The notes under the pieces are model-generated. The model worked only from the letters and a program-made list of their open reading frames with translations. It had not been told where the DNA came from and searched no databases. From assembly GCA_036927565.1 (NCBI GenBank), contig JAYESD010000006.1:106985353-107049352 (forward strand): DNA of 64,000 bases, given 5' to 3'. Made by a program: the position numbers and the translations under genes. This document shows, piece by piece, positions 10,361 through 22,152 of the stretch (position 1 is the stretch's first letter; each line of letters starts with the position of its first letter). Source of the DNA: Tuctoria greenei. Its lineage: Eukaryota; Streptophyta; Magnoliopsida; Poales; Poaceae.

Positions 10361-12655
10361 TTAAGCCTTGGCTTTAGGAACCCAAACGGTGTTGGGTCCT
10401 TTGATGTTAGTCAAGAGGCACTTGGGCACCCACACATAAGGTTTAGGACTCTTGCGGTGTGGCCCAACATCCCTAGCATAGGCCTTTCCAAACTTGTTCC
10501 TCAATAAAATATATGAAGCATAAAAATCATGGAACATCGGATGAGGTTCTTTCTTAGGCATTTTCGGAGATGTTGCAATATTCTTTCCCTTATTGTTGTA
10601 TGAGCATCCTTTGACAAAAACAATTAAATCTTTGCCATTCTTGGGAGTTTTGGCGTTTTCCATCATCTTCCTAGAATAACCAAGACCACCGTTGACAAGG
10701 GGATGTCTTGTGTTGGTATATGCACTACATTCATATGCCACCTTCTCCTTGTCAAAGATGCCACCCTTCGATGCTTTATTGGTTTGTGCCAACTTAAGCT
10801 CATCTTTAAGCTTTATGATTAAGTTAGAGCATTTACAAGGTTGAGATGCTTCGGATTTAATATTTGTGGAAGGTGAGCTTGTAGGGGAAGAAGGTGCATT
10901 GACCTTGAGAGACTTTACTTGCGTCTCAAGGATCTTGTTAGCTTGTGTTAAACTAACAAGTTCATCCTGAAGCACAATTGTAGTTTTCTCAAGGTTTGAG
11001 CAAGTTTCCTTGCTCAAGGCGAGTTTACGCTCAAGTGCCTTGCTTCTTTCTCGTTCAAGCTCCAAGAGCTCCTCAACCTGTTGACATCTCTCCTTTTGTT
11101 GGATGAGCATGTCCTCTTGACGGTTGATGAGTTCTTCCTTCTCAAATATTTCCTCCGTCAACAATCTCAATCTCTTCAAAGTACTTTTACTCATGTCTTT
11201 AAGCATATGTTCATTTTCACTACTGCTATCAAAATCGTCATGAGAAGAAATTGAAGAAGAGGATTTAGATTTAACCTTCTTTCTTCCCTCCTTGGCCATG
11301 AGACATGTTGGCCTTGAAGTCTCGAAGTTGGGGAAGAGCTTGTTCTCCGTAGTTGTCTTCTTCATAGCAATAGTTTCTATCTTCTCTTCTTCATCACAGG
11401 AGAATTCCTCATTTGAATCCCACTCCTTTCCCAAATGGGCATGTTCGGATTGCTTTTTCTTCTTGAAGTACTTCTTTTCCTTAGACTTGCCCTCCTTCTT
11501 CTTCTTGTTCTCTTCATGTGGACAGTCCACAATAAAGTGGCCATACTCTCCACAATTGTAGCAAGCCCTCTTTGATCTTATTTTGGGCTTGTCTTTGCTT
11601 CTCCTTTCACTTTGGTAGCTCCTCCTCCTCCTTATAAACATCCCTTTAAAGTTGTTGATGAAGAGAGCTTCTTCCTCATCTGTGTCGAGACTCTATTCAT
11701 CACTCTCTTCCTTTTCTTGTGATCTTGAGGACGTTGCCTTGAATGCAACATCCCTTTTCTTGGAGGAGGAAAGCTTTTGTAGATCATTGTATAATATTGC
11801 TTCTTGCTCCATCATCTCATGGTTGATGATCCTCCCTAGCACTTCTTTGGGAGTCATCTTCTGGAAGACCGGACTTTCATGAATTAGTGAGCAAAGAGTA
11901 ATTTTTCGAGGCATGAATGCTCGAATCATCCTCTTTACCACCTTGTGGTCGGTCCGCCGAGTGCTTCCGTATGACCTACTCTTGTTGATGAGAGGCTTGA
12001 GGCGGTCATACATATCTTGGGGAGATTCACCCTCTATGATGGTGAATCTCCCAAGCTCTTCTTCGATCATCTCGATCTTTGCCTCCCTAATGACGCAGTT
12101 GTCTTCGTGCGCCGTCTTGAGGGTGTCCCATATCTCCTTGGCAACCTCCAACCCTTCAATGCGGTTGAACTCCTCTCGAGTAAATGACGAGGTAATCACT
12201 CCAACGGCTTGGGCATTGCGATGTAGAAGAACGGCTTGCTACGGAGTGATGTCTTCCTCATTCTTTGGAAGATGAACACCTGTCATAACAATTTGCCACA
12301 AGCTAGGGTTTAAGTAAATGAGGTGCATCTTCATATTATGCTTCCACATAGAGTAATCATTTCCATCAAATTGAGGAGGTTTTCCAATGGGAATAGACAA
12401 ATAATGATTGCACGCGGTTAGTTGCTCATAATTATAAGGATACCGGGAGTAGTCTTGTGAACTACTCCCATTGTCGATGTTGACCGGAGCAATTTGCTTG
12501 ATCTCCTTCTTGGGAACGTTAAGCTTCTCACGAAGCCGTGCCTTGAGCATCCAAACTTCTTCGTCGTCGTTTGGATCATCTTGAAGAACATCAATGTTCT
12601 TCATCTTGGTTTCATCGACAACCACTGGAACTTCGTTGTCATCCCTTCTGACCAT
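10361..12655 (-). pseudogene. Copia B gag (UBN2-type) with CCHC zinc knuckle
   Basis: The particle-shell protein gene stays in one frame from ATG 12655 to TAA 10361, interrupted only by TAG at 12239-12241 and TAG at 11693-11695. The N-terminal part ends in an FDGNDYSMWKHNM block. The middle (11696-12200) is the UBN2 gag domain. A CCHC knuckle (CYNCGEYGHFIVDC) lies at 11522-11563, followed by a Lys-rich stretch. A long Glu/Leu/Lys-rich segment at about 10900-11200 looks like a coiled coil. Such a long C-terminal extension is common in SIRE-type gag. Copia B can no longer make full-length Gag. Confidence 0.88.
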
Positions 12656-12692
12656 TACTTCTCCGAGTTGTTAGACTCTTGGGGAGAAGCCT

Positions 12693-12704
12693 GCTGTGAT
12701 ACCA
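12693..12704 (-). promoter_or_regulatory. Copia B primer-binding site (initiator Met tRNA)
   Basis: On the minus strand this reads TGGTATCACAGC, two bases inside the 5' LTR. It differs at one base from TGGTATCAGAGC, the complement of the 3' end of plant initiator Met tRNA. Confidence 0.8.
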
Positions 12705-12706
12705 GT

Positions 12707-14083
12707 TTAAAGTCGCCTAGAGGGGGGTGAATAGGCAATAATACCTGAAATGACTCAATCAAATAGGATTAAATTCTTGTGGCCAAACTAGTCCGCACAG
12801 GGCCGGACTAGTCCGCTCACCAAGGGTGAAAACCATAAAACTTGGTTTCTACAAATTATTTGGGGAATTAAAGTTCACCAAAGAGATAAGCAATGTGTGG
12901 TAAACTAGTAAGTCTCAGATTGTGATGTTTAAACACTTAGATTGCAAGTTTACAAGAATGATCAAAGTGAAAAGCAATAAGAGCAATATGAACCCCGATA
13001 GCAATACTAGTGATCACGAAAAGTGAAAGACAAGTGAAACGAAATTTATCCTGTGGTTCAGCTCCACGAAGAAGCCTACATCCACGTTGAGAAGTCCACA
13101 CAAGGACCGGGTCTAACTTGACCCTTCTCTCACCAAGCCACCACGATGGCCGGCTTGGTTTCCACTATATCAATGGGCAATCACAAAGTTTGATGGGGCT
13201 ACTCACAACTTGAGGCTCCCACAAATCAGTACAATGAGGAGCACACAAAGCTCAACTAACACAAGCCACAAAACACAGCACAATGTGCAAGAGATCAAAC
13301 CGAGAGCCAAAGCGCGATGATCTTCCTTTACTCTCCTCCCTGAATCCTAATCTATTCAAGATTTTCTCTTAAGGGGTTAGTAGGACGAGTAGAAGACTTT
13401 GGAAGGCTCTAGGATGCTTGTGGCGGCGCTAGGGATCAAGACTTGTTCAAATGAGCCCGGGGGTCCCCTTTTTATAGGGTCCCGAGCCCCTTCTGCTGAC
13501 CTCAGTAGAGGGGCGGACTTGTCCGGCCTCTAAACCCGAACTAGTCCGGCTCTATGGGACCACTGACCTTTGGACAGTTCTCGACAACTTCCACATTGAG
13601 CAACGATCGTCACACTACCTGCCAAATTTCCAAATTCAAACGGTCACTAGACAACAGACTAGTCCGGTCCAAAATGGACTAGTCCGAAGTGGAACAGAAC
13701 CGTATGGTCCATCCCAAAATGGACTCTTCTAGGTTGGCCCACACTAGTCCGGCCCTCTGGGGTTTCTCTCGGTCTATCTCACTAAGTCTAAAACGGACAA
13801 GTCCGTACCCAAACGGACATGTCCAAACTACTCCAGGGAGCTTTAGTCCGTCCAAAAACCGACAAGTCCGGACTTGTCGGACTTAGCCCCAACTCAGATT
13901 CACTCCTGAGACGTTTGGTTCGTCTCAAAACGGACTTGTCTGCCTAGCTGGACTAGTCCGGCCTCCTAGGGTTTTTCTCATTTTTGGCTTCTCACTTAGG
14001 TGTTTCACTAAACCACCACTTTGAGCCCTCTAGAATGATCTCAATGCACATGATACAACCACCCTCTCACATGACACGGCTCA
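12707..14083 (-). mobile_element. Copia B 5' LTR, first part (interrupted by Tat-A)
   Basis: This is homologous to 1622-3224. Its inner end reads TTAAAGTCGCC where the other copy has TGAAAGTCGCC. It breaks off at 14083, where Tat-A begins, and resumes at 26988. The same GGACTAGTCC-type motifs occur at about 12785-12815, 13510-13550 and 13650-13960. Confidence 0.9.
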
Positions 14084-14984
14084 TGTTGGTACCCTGCATA
14101 TCGGATACCCCTTGGAAATGCAAAGAGTGCAAAGGAACTCCACCTATCTGCGTTGAAGACCTCCGAAGGCCACAGGTGTTACTCTTAACCGGACCTGCCT
14201 CCCTAATATGGTTAGTCCCAGTGCCGCCACGTGTATCATAAAACTGGAGCTACAATCCATACATGGGTATGTTCTGGACTAGATACCTGTGTGACACCCC
14301 CGGACCTAACTCCCGACAAAGGGAAGCTCCGGTACCGACACGTGTACAACGGCACCGGATCTACTTGTCCAAGACGGTAAGCTCCAAAGGTGCCACGCGT
14401 CCGCTGGACCTTCAACCTCAACAGGTGGATTGGTGGACCTCCAACGGCTCGGACTTTCAAGGGACATTTAAAGCTTCAAGACCTGATTATGTGTCATTAA
14501 TGTAGTCTTAATGACACACGATCGGAGGACCATTAATACTAGTAGCACCACCATTAAGGTGTGTTACCACGCTATTAAGGGGGGTTAAGTACATTAAACT
14601 TTGTATTATACATCAATAACTGCCAGGGCCACATGTCGGGCCAGGCTAACGATGTAACGACCAGCCTTTTACTATAAAAGGACTGGTCGAGCGATACACG
14701 GGGGAGACTCTCTCGGACCTGCTTGGGCTCTCTTGGCCTCTCTCTCGCTCGTGCTCTGAGACTCTCTAGCTGATCCGATCTTTTGGACACACGCTCGTAC
14801 ACACAATACAACAACAACAACACACCCGTGGAGTAGGGTATTACACTCAGGCGGCTCGAACCACGTAAATCCTTCTATCAAGTCAGTATCTTGTTCTGAA
14901 TCTCTGTGCGCCCTAACCGAACTATGAAACTCCGCGGGCTACTAAAAGTAGTTCTGGGAGAATTGTTGGAACCAGCATCATACA
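14084..14984 (+). mobile_element. Tat-A 5' LTR
   Basis: The LTR starts TGTTGGTACCCTG (canonical TGTCGG mutated) and ends CATCATACA. It is paired with 26090-26987. The promoter TATAAAAG lies at 14673-14680. Confidence 0.9.
14658..14689 (+). promoter_or_regulatory. TATA box inside an inverted repeat (Tat-A 5' LTR)
   Basis: TATAAAAG at 14673-14680 is enclosed by arms CGACCAGCCTTTT and AAAAGGACTGGTCG. These pair along 13 positions with a single bulged base. Tat-B and the solo LTR show the same arrangement with different arm sequences. The element's RNA should start some 25-35 bp downstream. Confidence 0.75.
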
Positions 14985-15003
14985 TTTGGCACGCCAGGTA
15001 GGG
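14985..15003 (+). promoter_or_regulatory. Tat-A primer-binding site
   Basis: TTTGGCACGCCAGGTAGGG lies directly after the LTR. Tat-B has the closely related TTGGCGCGCCAGGTAGGGG in the same place. I could not say which tRNA it matches. Confidence 0.6.
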
Positions 15004-16153
15004 GGGGGGATGAGATTCCAAGATGGTGAATTCTGCTGCTGAGTCATCCAACGGTAACCACGCTGAGCAACCTGCTGGAGGCAATCCCTCCAACATGCAG
15101 CAGCCAGCAGGTTCTATAGCCCCAGCATGAGTCATGCCACTGCCGGCACCGTCTGCTTCGGTGAATCAACCTGGACATCAATATGGGGCGTTTGCGTCGA
15201 TCACTACATCAATGAACAATAACCCCGAACACGCGCTTATTGCTACGTGTGCTCTTCTCCAACGTCCACCGCCTCCAGGAGCACCCCAAGGTGCGATGGA
15301 GCAGTGGAGAGCTGATGTGGATCATCTGGTTGCAGCAGCAGCCGATGGCATCAGCAATCAAGGTACTCCCCCTTGAGGCGGACCCCATTATAGCGTCCAA
15401 CCTTGTCGGGTAGACTCGGTACGCAAGCATCACAACACAAAAGATGTGCTGCATCTCAACAGGTGACGTCGCTACCTCGTGGGGCGTGACGTACTCACAC
15501 GGTAACAAGGCTTTCAACTCACGACCTCCGGGCGGAGCTCGATCGTCGTTACCGGCAACAGGACGGCCGCGTCCACATCGAGCGTGCTCGCGAGAGGCGA
15601 GAGGCTCGGGAAAGTCCTGCCCCTGAGGGATTAGGAGGAGGTTGTTCTACCTTGGCAATGCACCTACGCATGGTCAGATGGACGCAGAAGTTCCGGCCTC
15701 ACTTGCCGGAGAAATTTGACTGGATTGTCAACCCCGCCAAATTTCTTCAAATCTAATGCACCGCTATCCTTGCAGCTGGGGGCAATGAGACCGTCATGGC
15801 CAATTATTTCCCTGTGGCTTTGACTGGGACCACCAGGTCTTTGTTCATGAGCCTTCCATCTGACTCCATCAATAGTTGGGCAGAGTTGTGCCAACAGTTC
15901 ACTGCCAATTTTGGGAGCTCATACACCCGACTGGGGACAGAACTGGATCTTTTTGCTGTCAAGCAAAAGGGGGAGAGTCCTTGTGATATTTCATCCAGAT
16001 GTTCTCCCAGGTACGAAATACCATTCCTTCTATCTCAAGCGCTTTTGTTATTGTAGCATTCAGGCAGGGTGTTCGAGATAAGAAAATGGTGGAGAAGCTG
16101 GCGATCAAGGAAGTCACCAGCGTCACGGAACTCTTCGAATTGGCAGACAAGTG

Positions 16154-16197
16154 TGCCAAGGCTGCGGAGGGCCGTGAAATGCACTCCACACCACCTC
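16154..16197 (+). repeat. 44-bp direct repeat in Tat-A gag, copy 1
   Basis: This is the original copy, since Tat-B has the matching sequence at the corresponding place (about 52531-52575). It is repeated exactly at 16319-16362. Confidence 0.9.
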
Positions 16198-16318
16198 CGA
16201 AGGCCAACAAAAAGTCCTCGAAGGGTGAAGCCTCTACCTCCGGGAGTGGTAAGAAGAAGAAAAAGTCCAACGGCAAGAAAAAGCAGTCGGCCGGCACACC
16301 TACTGCTGCAGCTATAGT

Positions 16319-16362
16319 TGCCAAGGCTGCGGAGGGCCGTGAAATGCACTCCACACCACCTC
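16319..16362 (+). repeat. 44-bp direct repeat in Tat-A gag, copy 2
   Basis: This is an exact copy of 16154-16197, 165 bp downstream. Tat-B has unrelated gag sequence at this point, so the segment was copied here and replaced or interrupted the local sequence. Confidence 0.9.
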
Positions 16363-17465
16363 TGGGGTCCACGCCCTGAGAAATGACCTCGGTTGTCGTC
16401 TGAAGACGGTGGCAACTCCAAGATGTGGTCCCCATTCACAAGACAGACAGACACAACCTGGAAGACTGTCGAGAGATCCAGAACCTTGTCGAGTGCTACA
16501 ACAAGCATCGGGAAGAAGCTCCTTTCCATCAAAGGGAAGGAAAGCAAAAAGTAGACGAAGCTCCAGCTGAAGAGGTGTTAGGCTTTCAGGACCCCAAAAA
16601 GGTCTTGAAGGCTATTTACATCTTCGTTGACGATGACTCCGACGTCTCCGACAACGAGCGTCGGAAGACCATGAACACCATAATTGGTGGTTTGTGGGAC
16701 ATCACTTCCCGCCGTGTCCTCAAGACAATGCGGTGGGACATGGCCTCTGTAGCTCCCACCGCCAGGGCAGAGCCTCATCGGAAGTGGATGGATACTGCAA
16801 TCACCTTCGATGCTTCAGACTGCCCTCGGAACATGATCGGAGCTGGCCAACTTCCATTGATGGTATCTCCGACCATCAATAACATCCATCTCCACAATGT
16901 AATTGTGGACGGAGGTTCGGGACTGAATCTCATAAGCATCAAAGCCTTCGTCAAGCTTTAGCTCCGACCTTTGGATCTTCGCCCCTCCCAACCTTCTTCA
17001 GGAGTAGGTCCGGGAGCCATAACCCCAGTCAGTGCCATTACTCTCTCGGTGACCTTGGGAACTCGGGAGAACTACAGGACTGAGAAGTTGGTCTTCGACG
17101 TGGCACAGATCAACTTGCCATTCAACGCTATCTTGGGCAGGCCAACTTTATATAAATTCATGGCTGTTGCTCATTATGGCTACTTGGTGTTGAAGATGCC
17201 AACACCCTCAGGTGTTCTCCGGATCTGCGGAGATCGCACCGCCAGAGTTACAGCTCTGGAAGAACTCCACGCGCTCGCTACAGCGCAGGAGGAAGAATCC
17301 TGAAAGGAGCAAGCTCCGAAGCCCCCGAGCATTCGTCATCGAGGCTCAACTTCCGTACCCCGGGTGCAACCAAGCGGCGACACTGATTTTCCCGTCAAAG
17401 TCGTCCAAATTGGTTCCGATGCTGCTCAGACCACCCGTATATCGGGAGGTCTGAACGACAAATAG

Positions 17466-19656
17466 GAACTCGCACTCATCACTTTCCTCCGGGCTAATGT
17501 CGACGTGTTTGTCGGGCAACCGTCACAAATGCCTGGGATCCCTAGGGAGGTGATTGAGCACAATCTGAAGATTTATCATGACGCTCAACCTGTACATCAG
17601 AAGCCTCGGAAGCACTCAGTAGAGCGACAGAACTTCATACGTCAAGAAGTGAAGAAGTTGCTCTAAGCTGGATTTATCCGGGAAGTCTTCCACCCAAAAT
17701 GGCTAGCAAACCCAGTAGTTGTACCCAAGGCAGGAGGGAAGCTTCGGATGTGTATCGACTACACAACATTGAATAAGGCATGCCCGAAGGATCCATTTCC
17801 ACTACCTAGAATAGATCAGATAGTGGATTCCACCTCTGGGTGTGAATTACTGTGTTTCCTAGATGCATATTCTAGGTATCATCAAATCAGAATGTCTAGG
17901 GAATATGAAGAGCATACTGCCTTCATCACAGTAGATGAATTATATTGTTACACTGCCATACCATTTGGTCTCAAAACGTTGCATCAATGTTTGTGCGAGC
18001 TATGTACAAAACTTTTGGAGAGCTCATTAGAGATGTAGTGGAAGTGTACGTCGATGACATCGTCATCAAGATCAAGAACAAGGATTCATTTATTGACACC
18101 TTGCAAGCTGTCTTCAACAAGTTGCGAATGACACGCACAAAGCTGGACCCAGACAAGTGTGTCTTTGGGGTTAGCTCCGGAAGCTTCTTGGATTCTTGGT
18201 GAACCACCGAGGAATAGAGGCGAATCAGGCGAAGATTAAAGCTATTGAAGACATGCGGCCACCAGCTCGCATCAAGAATGTCCAAAAGCTGACTGGGTGT
18301 CTAGCTGCCCTCGGCCGGTTTATCTCAAGACTGGCAGAACGGGCGCTACACTTCTTCAAATTATTAAGGAAGTCCAGACCATTCCAATGGTCTGAAGAAG
18401 CAGAAAAGGCATTCCAAGAGCTGAAGCAACTCCTCACCACTCTACCAACTTTGGTAGCTCCGAATCCTGGTGAGCCACTTCTGCTTTACATTTCAGCAAC
18501 TGACAAAGTTGTCAGCATGGTCCTGGCTGAGGAAAGACCAGAACCATCCTCAGTTCAGAAATCCAGACCCCTCCGGGAAGGTCCGGAGCTACCTGAAGGC
18601 GAGTCTGGGTCCCAGCCCCCAGACCCGGATCCTCAAGGTGAGAAGTCAAAGGATCAACCTCCTTCAAATGCATGAGTTACTATTGCTGAACAAGAAGATC
18701 CAGATCCTTCCGGGAGGTCCGGGTCACTTCAGAAGAAGCTCCGGGTTCCTCTAGCAAGAACCGGGAGGTCCCCAAAAAAGGTCTGGACCCCTCCAGGAGG
18801 GTCCGGGTTGATGAGGAGGAAGTTCCAGGCCGCTCCGGGAGGTTCCAGACAGTTCAGCGCCCAGTGTACTTCATAAGGGAAGTACTTAACGATGCAAAGA
18901 ATCGGTACCTAGAGGTGCATAAACTGCTCTGCGCAATTCTTATTGCCTCTAGGAAGCTTCGTCACTACTTCCAATCTCACAAGATTTCAGTGGTAACCTC
19001 TTATCCACTGTGTGCAATTTTGCATAACCCCAACTTTACTGGGAACATCGCAAAGTAGGCAGCGGAATTGGCCGAGTTCGATCTTGAATTCGTCCCAAGA
19101 CAAACGATCAAGAGTTGAGCATTGACAAACTTTGTGGCGGAATGTACCCCCTCTCCATCAAATCCTGGGGGCCCTAGTGAGCAGAAACCGAAACCTAAGG
19201 TTCCGGTCTTCACTAAGCCTCACTGGACTCTCTACTTCGAAGGCTCCATGCAGAAGAAGGGGGCGGAGCTGGAGTCCTTCTACTTGCTCCGACCGGGGAG
19301 AAGGTCAAATACATGGTTCACCTTGACTTCAAGGCGACCAACAACATGGCAGAGTATGAAGCACTAATCTATGGGCTCAAGGTGGCACTATCATATGGTG
19401 TCAAGCAGCTGTTGGTAAAGGGTGATTCGCAGCTCATTATCAAAAAAGTTAAAGGTGAATGCTGCTGCAACAACCCTCAATTAGCTACATATCTTCTTGA
19501 AGTCCAGAAGCTTCAGAAGGATTTTGAAGTCCTGGATCTTTGCCATGTCCAGCATCACAACAACGCTGAAGCTGACGAACTCTCAACAAAAGCTTCAACT
19601 GGAGCTCCGGCTCCCGACGGAACCTTCGTCCAGAGATTGCCAAGACCAACAGCTTA
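17466..19656 (+). pseudogene. Tat-A reverse transcriptase and dual RNase H, broken
   Basis: The RT motifs CIDYTTLNKACPKD, CFLDAYSRYHQI and YVDD (about 18046-18060) are visible. Then come the gypsy-type RNase H (LLLYISATDKVVSMVL, continuing after a long linker as REVLNDAKNRYLEVHKLL) and the second, archaeal-like RNase H (about 19225-19600: NNMAEYEALIYGL, KGDSQLI, NNAEADELS). Two RNase H domains define the Tat/Ogre group. In the second RNase H the first catalytic Asp of the LYFDGS motif is Glu (LYFEGS, 19239-19241). Frameshifts lie near 17975, 18195 and 18680, with stops including 17664 and 19056. It is not functional. Confidence 0.85.
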
Positions 19657-21050
19657 GCCTGTCGAACTGAACGAAGGGGGCAAGACCAGCACCTCGAAGC
19701 TGGTTGTCCCGACGGCCCTGTTACCATGGTGTCCATCAAGGGTCATAGGTTCTATAGGAAGCTCCGAGCAACCTAGCACACAAGACTCAGAAGATCAAGT
19801 TAGCTCCAATTCATGGATCTCGGAGATCCGGAGCTACTTGAAAGACAACATACTTCTTGAAAAAAAATGTATCTGCTGACCGGATAGTCAGATTGGCTAA
19901 AAGATACACACTGGTGGAAGGGGATCTCTACTGGCGTGGTGCCAACGGTGTCCTAATGCGGTGCATTACAAGGGAAGAAGGCCGCTAGCTCCTCCCAGAA
20001 ATCCATGGAGGTGAGTGTGGGAACCACGCGTCTTCCCGCACGTTGGTCGGTAGAGCTTTCCGACATGGTTTTTAATGGCCTACAGCACTCCAGGATGCAA
20101 CCGAGCTAGTGAAGAAATGTGAAGCATGCCAGTTCCATGCGAAGCAAATTCACACACCAGCTCAAGCACTACAAATGATACCTCCGACATGGCCATTCGC
20201 TGTGTGGCGTATGTATATTTTTGGACCTTTCCCAAAAGCCATCGGAGGTTACAAGTACCTGTATGTCGCTATTGACAAGTTCACCAAGTGGCCGGAAGCA
20301 ACTCCAGTTGTGACAATAAACAAGCAATCAGCTATCAAGTTCTTGCATTCCATAGTATACAAATTTGGAGTCCCAAACAAGAGCATAACTGACAACGGGA
20401 CCCAATTCACAAGTTCTGCATTCCAAGGATATTGCGAAGACCTCGGCATTCAAGTCAGCTACGCTTCCGTGGCTCACCCGGCGAGCAATGGCCAAGCTGA
20501 GAGAGCAAATGCAGAAATTCTAAAAGGACTCAAGACGCGCACATATGAGCGCTTAAAAAAACATGGAGCCAACTGGATTGAGGAGCTTCCGCCCACCTTG
20601 TGGGCAAACAGGAAAACTCCAAACCGGTCAACCGGAGAGACACCCTTCTTCCTAGTGTATGGAGCTGAAGCAGTCCTTCCTCCGAAAATCACCTCGGGGT
20701 CGCTCCGGGTCCGGACCTTCGATGCAGCCACGCAGGACCAACTCCAGCGCGAAGACCTTGACCTCGTTGAAGAGGGAAGGTGCCTAGCAGCTGTTCGAAA
20801 TGCACGATACCGCCAAGCACTCCGGCATTATCACCAAAGGCATGTGCATAGCCAACTGCTCGAGGAACGCAATCTAGTGCTACGGAGAATACAAACTCGA
20901 GAAAGGTTAAACAAACTTTCCCCCAGCTAGGAAGGACCCTTTTGAGTGATCAAAGTATCCCGTCCCGGATGCGTTCGCTTGGCAACCGAGGATGGGACAC
21001 TGCTCCCTAATCCTTGGAACATTGAGAACCTCCGTAAGTTTTATGCTTAA
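19657..21050 (+). pseudogene. Tat-A integrase, broken
   Basis: A zinc-binding segment near 20000-20150 ends in CEACQFHAKQIH. The catalytic core at 20190-20530 includes ITDNGTQF and GQAERANAE, the second Asp and the Glu of the DDE triad. The first catalytic Asp, in WGMDILGPFP of Tat-B, is Tyr here (WRMYIFGPFP, about 20206). The open stretch ends at 20930 and the frame would otherwise continue to TAA 21048-21050, which matches the end of Tat-B integrase. Integrase would insert the cDNA; this copy has lost a catalytic residue. Confidence 0.85.
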
Positions 21051-22152
21051 TATCACGGAGGTGAGTCTATAATTATATATGATGCATGTTATAGCGTTAT
21101 TGTACAGAGATGGGTAGCTCCTCCGGGAGGACAGCCGGACCTTTCCAGGATGGTCCGCAAAGTTCAAGCAACACTTGACACAGTCTCAAAAATAAAAGTG
21201 TAGCTAGCTACCCTGGGTCAAACAAGAAATGTAACACACTTAGCTTGGTTCCATACCCTAAGAGTGTACATGTCTCCCTGTATCCTGGACCTATAATGAA
21301 ACACATGGATATGTGAAAACAGAGTCCACGTGCATTTAATTTGTACAGATTCATTCTTTTTTTATTTTTCTCTTTCTTGTCTATAACAAAGTTGTGCAAT
21401 TCTTAAGAAACTTTAGCTTGGACGGTTCATATATAATTCAGGTTGCATTGTTAATTCATTCGGGTCTTAACAATGTTGAATGGCCTACTTGCCTGAACGC
21501 CAAGCCAATCTAGGTCCAGAGTGTGCTATCGGCTTAGCCTGGTACGGCACCCTAAGTACGCCACTCTACGTACACCCTGGTAGGCCTAAGTAAGGTGAGT
21601 CCAGGAAACGATTGGACCTGGAGAAAATAAACAAATGTGCTTGATTGTATATAGAATTGTTGTCGACCTAAAATTTCATATCGGAATAGTAAGTTGCAAA
21701 TGAGTTATAGATAAGAAATAAATTTAACTATTTTTCTTGACTTCAGTGTGCAGGAAAAATAAAAATCTCATGACGATGGTGGATGATGCTGGAGCGATAA
21801 AAGCTTCGACATCTCCCAATGGGGCTAGTCGTCGACACTCTACATGTTGACAGTGGTCGCTGCCGGAGCTACCAAGCTCCGACAACCCCAGGGGCCCCTA
21901 CTGCTGACGCAACAAAACTTCAGACCTATACTCTAAAAGTTCGAAGCACTCAAGTCTTCAACAAAATGCTACATCCGTTTAGTACATGTTCACAATCAAA
22001 TTGTGTATATCTACCAGGGGGCCAAGTAAGACAAAGGTTGAAGACAAAAAATGAAATTCATAAATTTCTTGGATTTCATTCATCTGAAGATAAGAGATTA
22101 CAAAATTGGAGAAAAGGAGAGAAGATATAAGTGGGAGCTAAAAGGAGAAAGT
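21051..22152 (+). other. Tat-A non-coding region between pol and the antisense gene
   Basis: This is AT-rich with no supported coding frame. One short inverted repeat, GCCGGAGCTACCAAGCTCCG, lies at 21862-21881 and matches the repeated hairpins of Tat-B (58090-58332). Confidence 0.6.

Larger units (their letters stand above)
15023..17465 (+). pseudogene. Tat-A gag and protease, broken
   Basis: The gene starts at ATG 15023 (MVNSAAESSNG), matching Tat-B's MVNSAAGSSNG. Retrotransposon gag domain sequence lies at about 15650-16150 but is spread over three frames. A zinc-knuckle-like IHKTDRHNLEDC follows near 16430, and the aspartic protease motif VDGGSG lies at about 16905-16920. From 16425 to about 17970 the frame is single, with stops at 16959 (TAG where Tat-B has CAG), 17301 (TGA) and 17463-17465 (TAG, also present in Tat-B). 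A 44-bp segment of gag is duplicated at 16319-16362. No intact Gag can be made. Confidence 0.85.
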
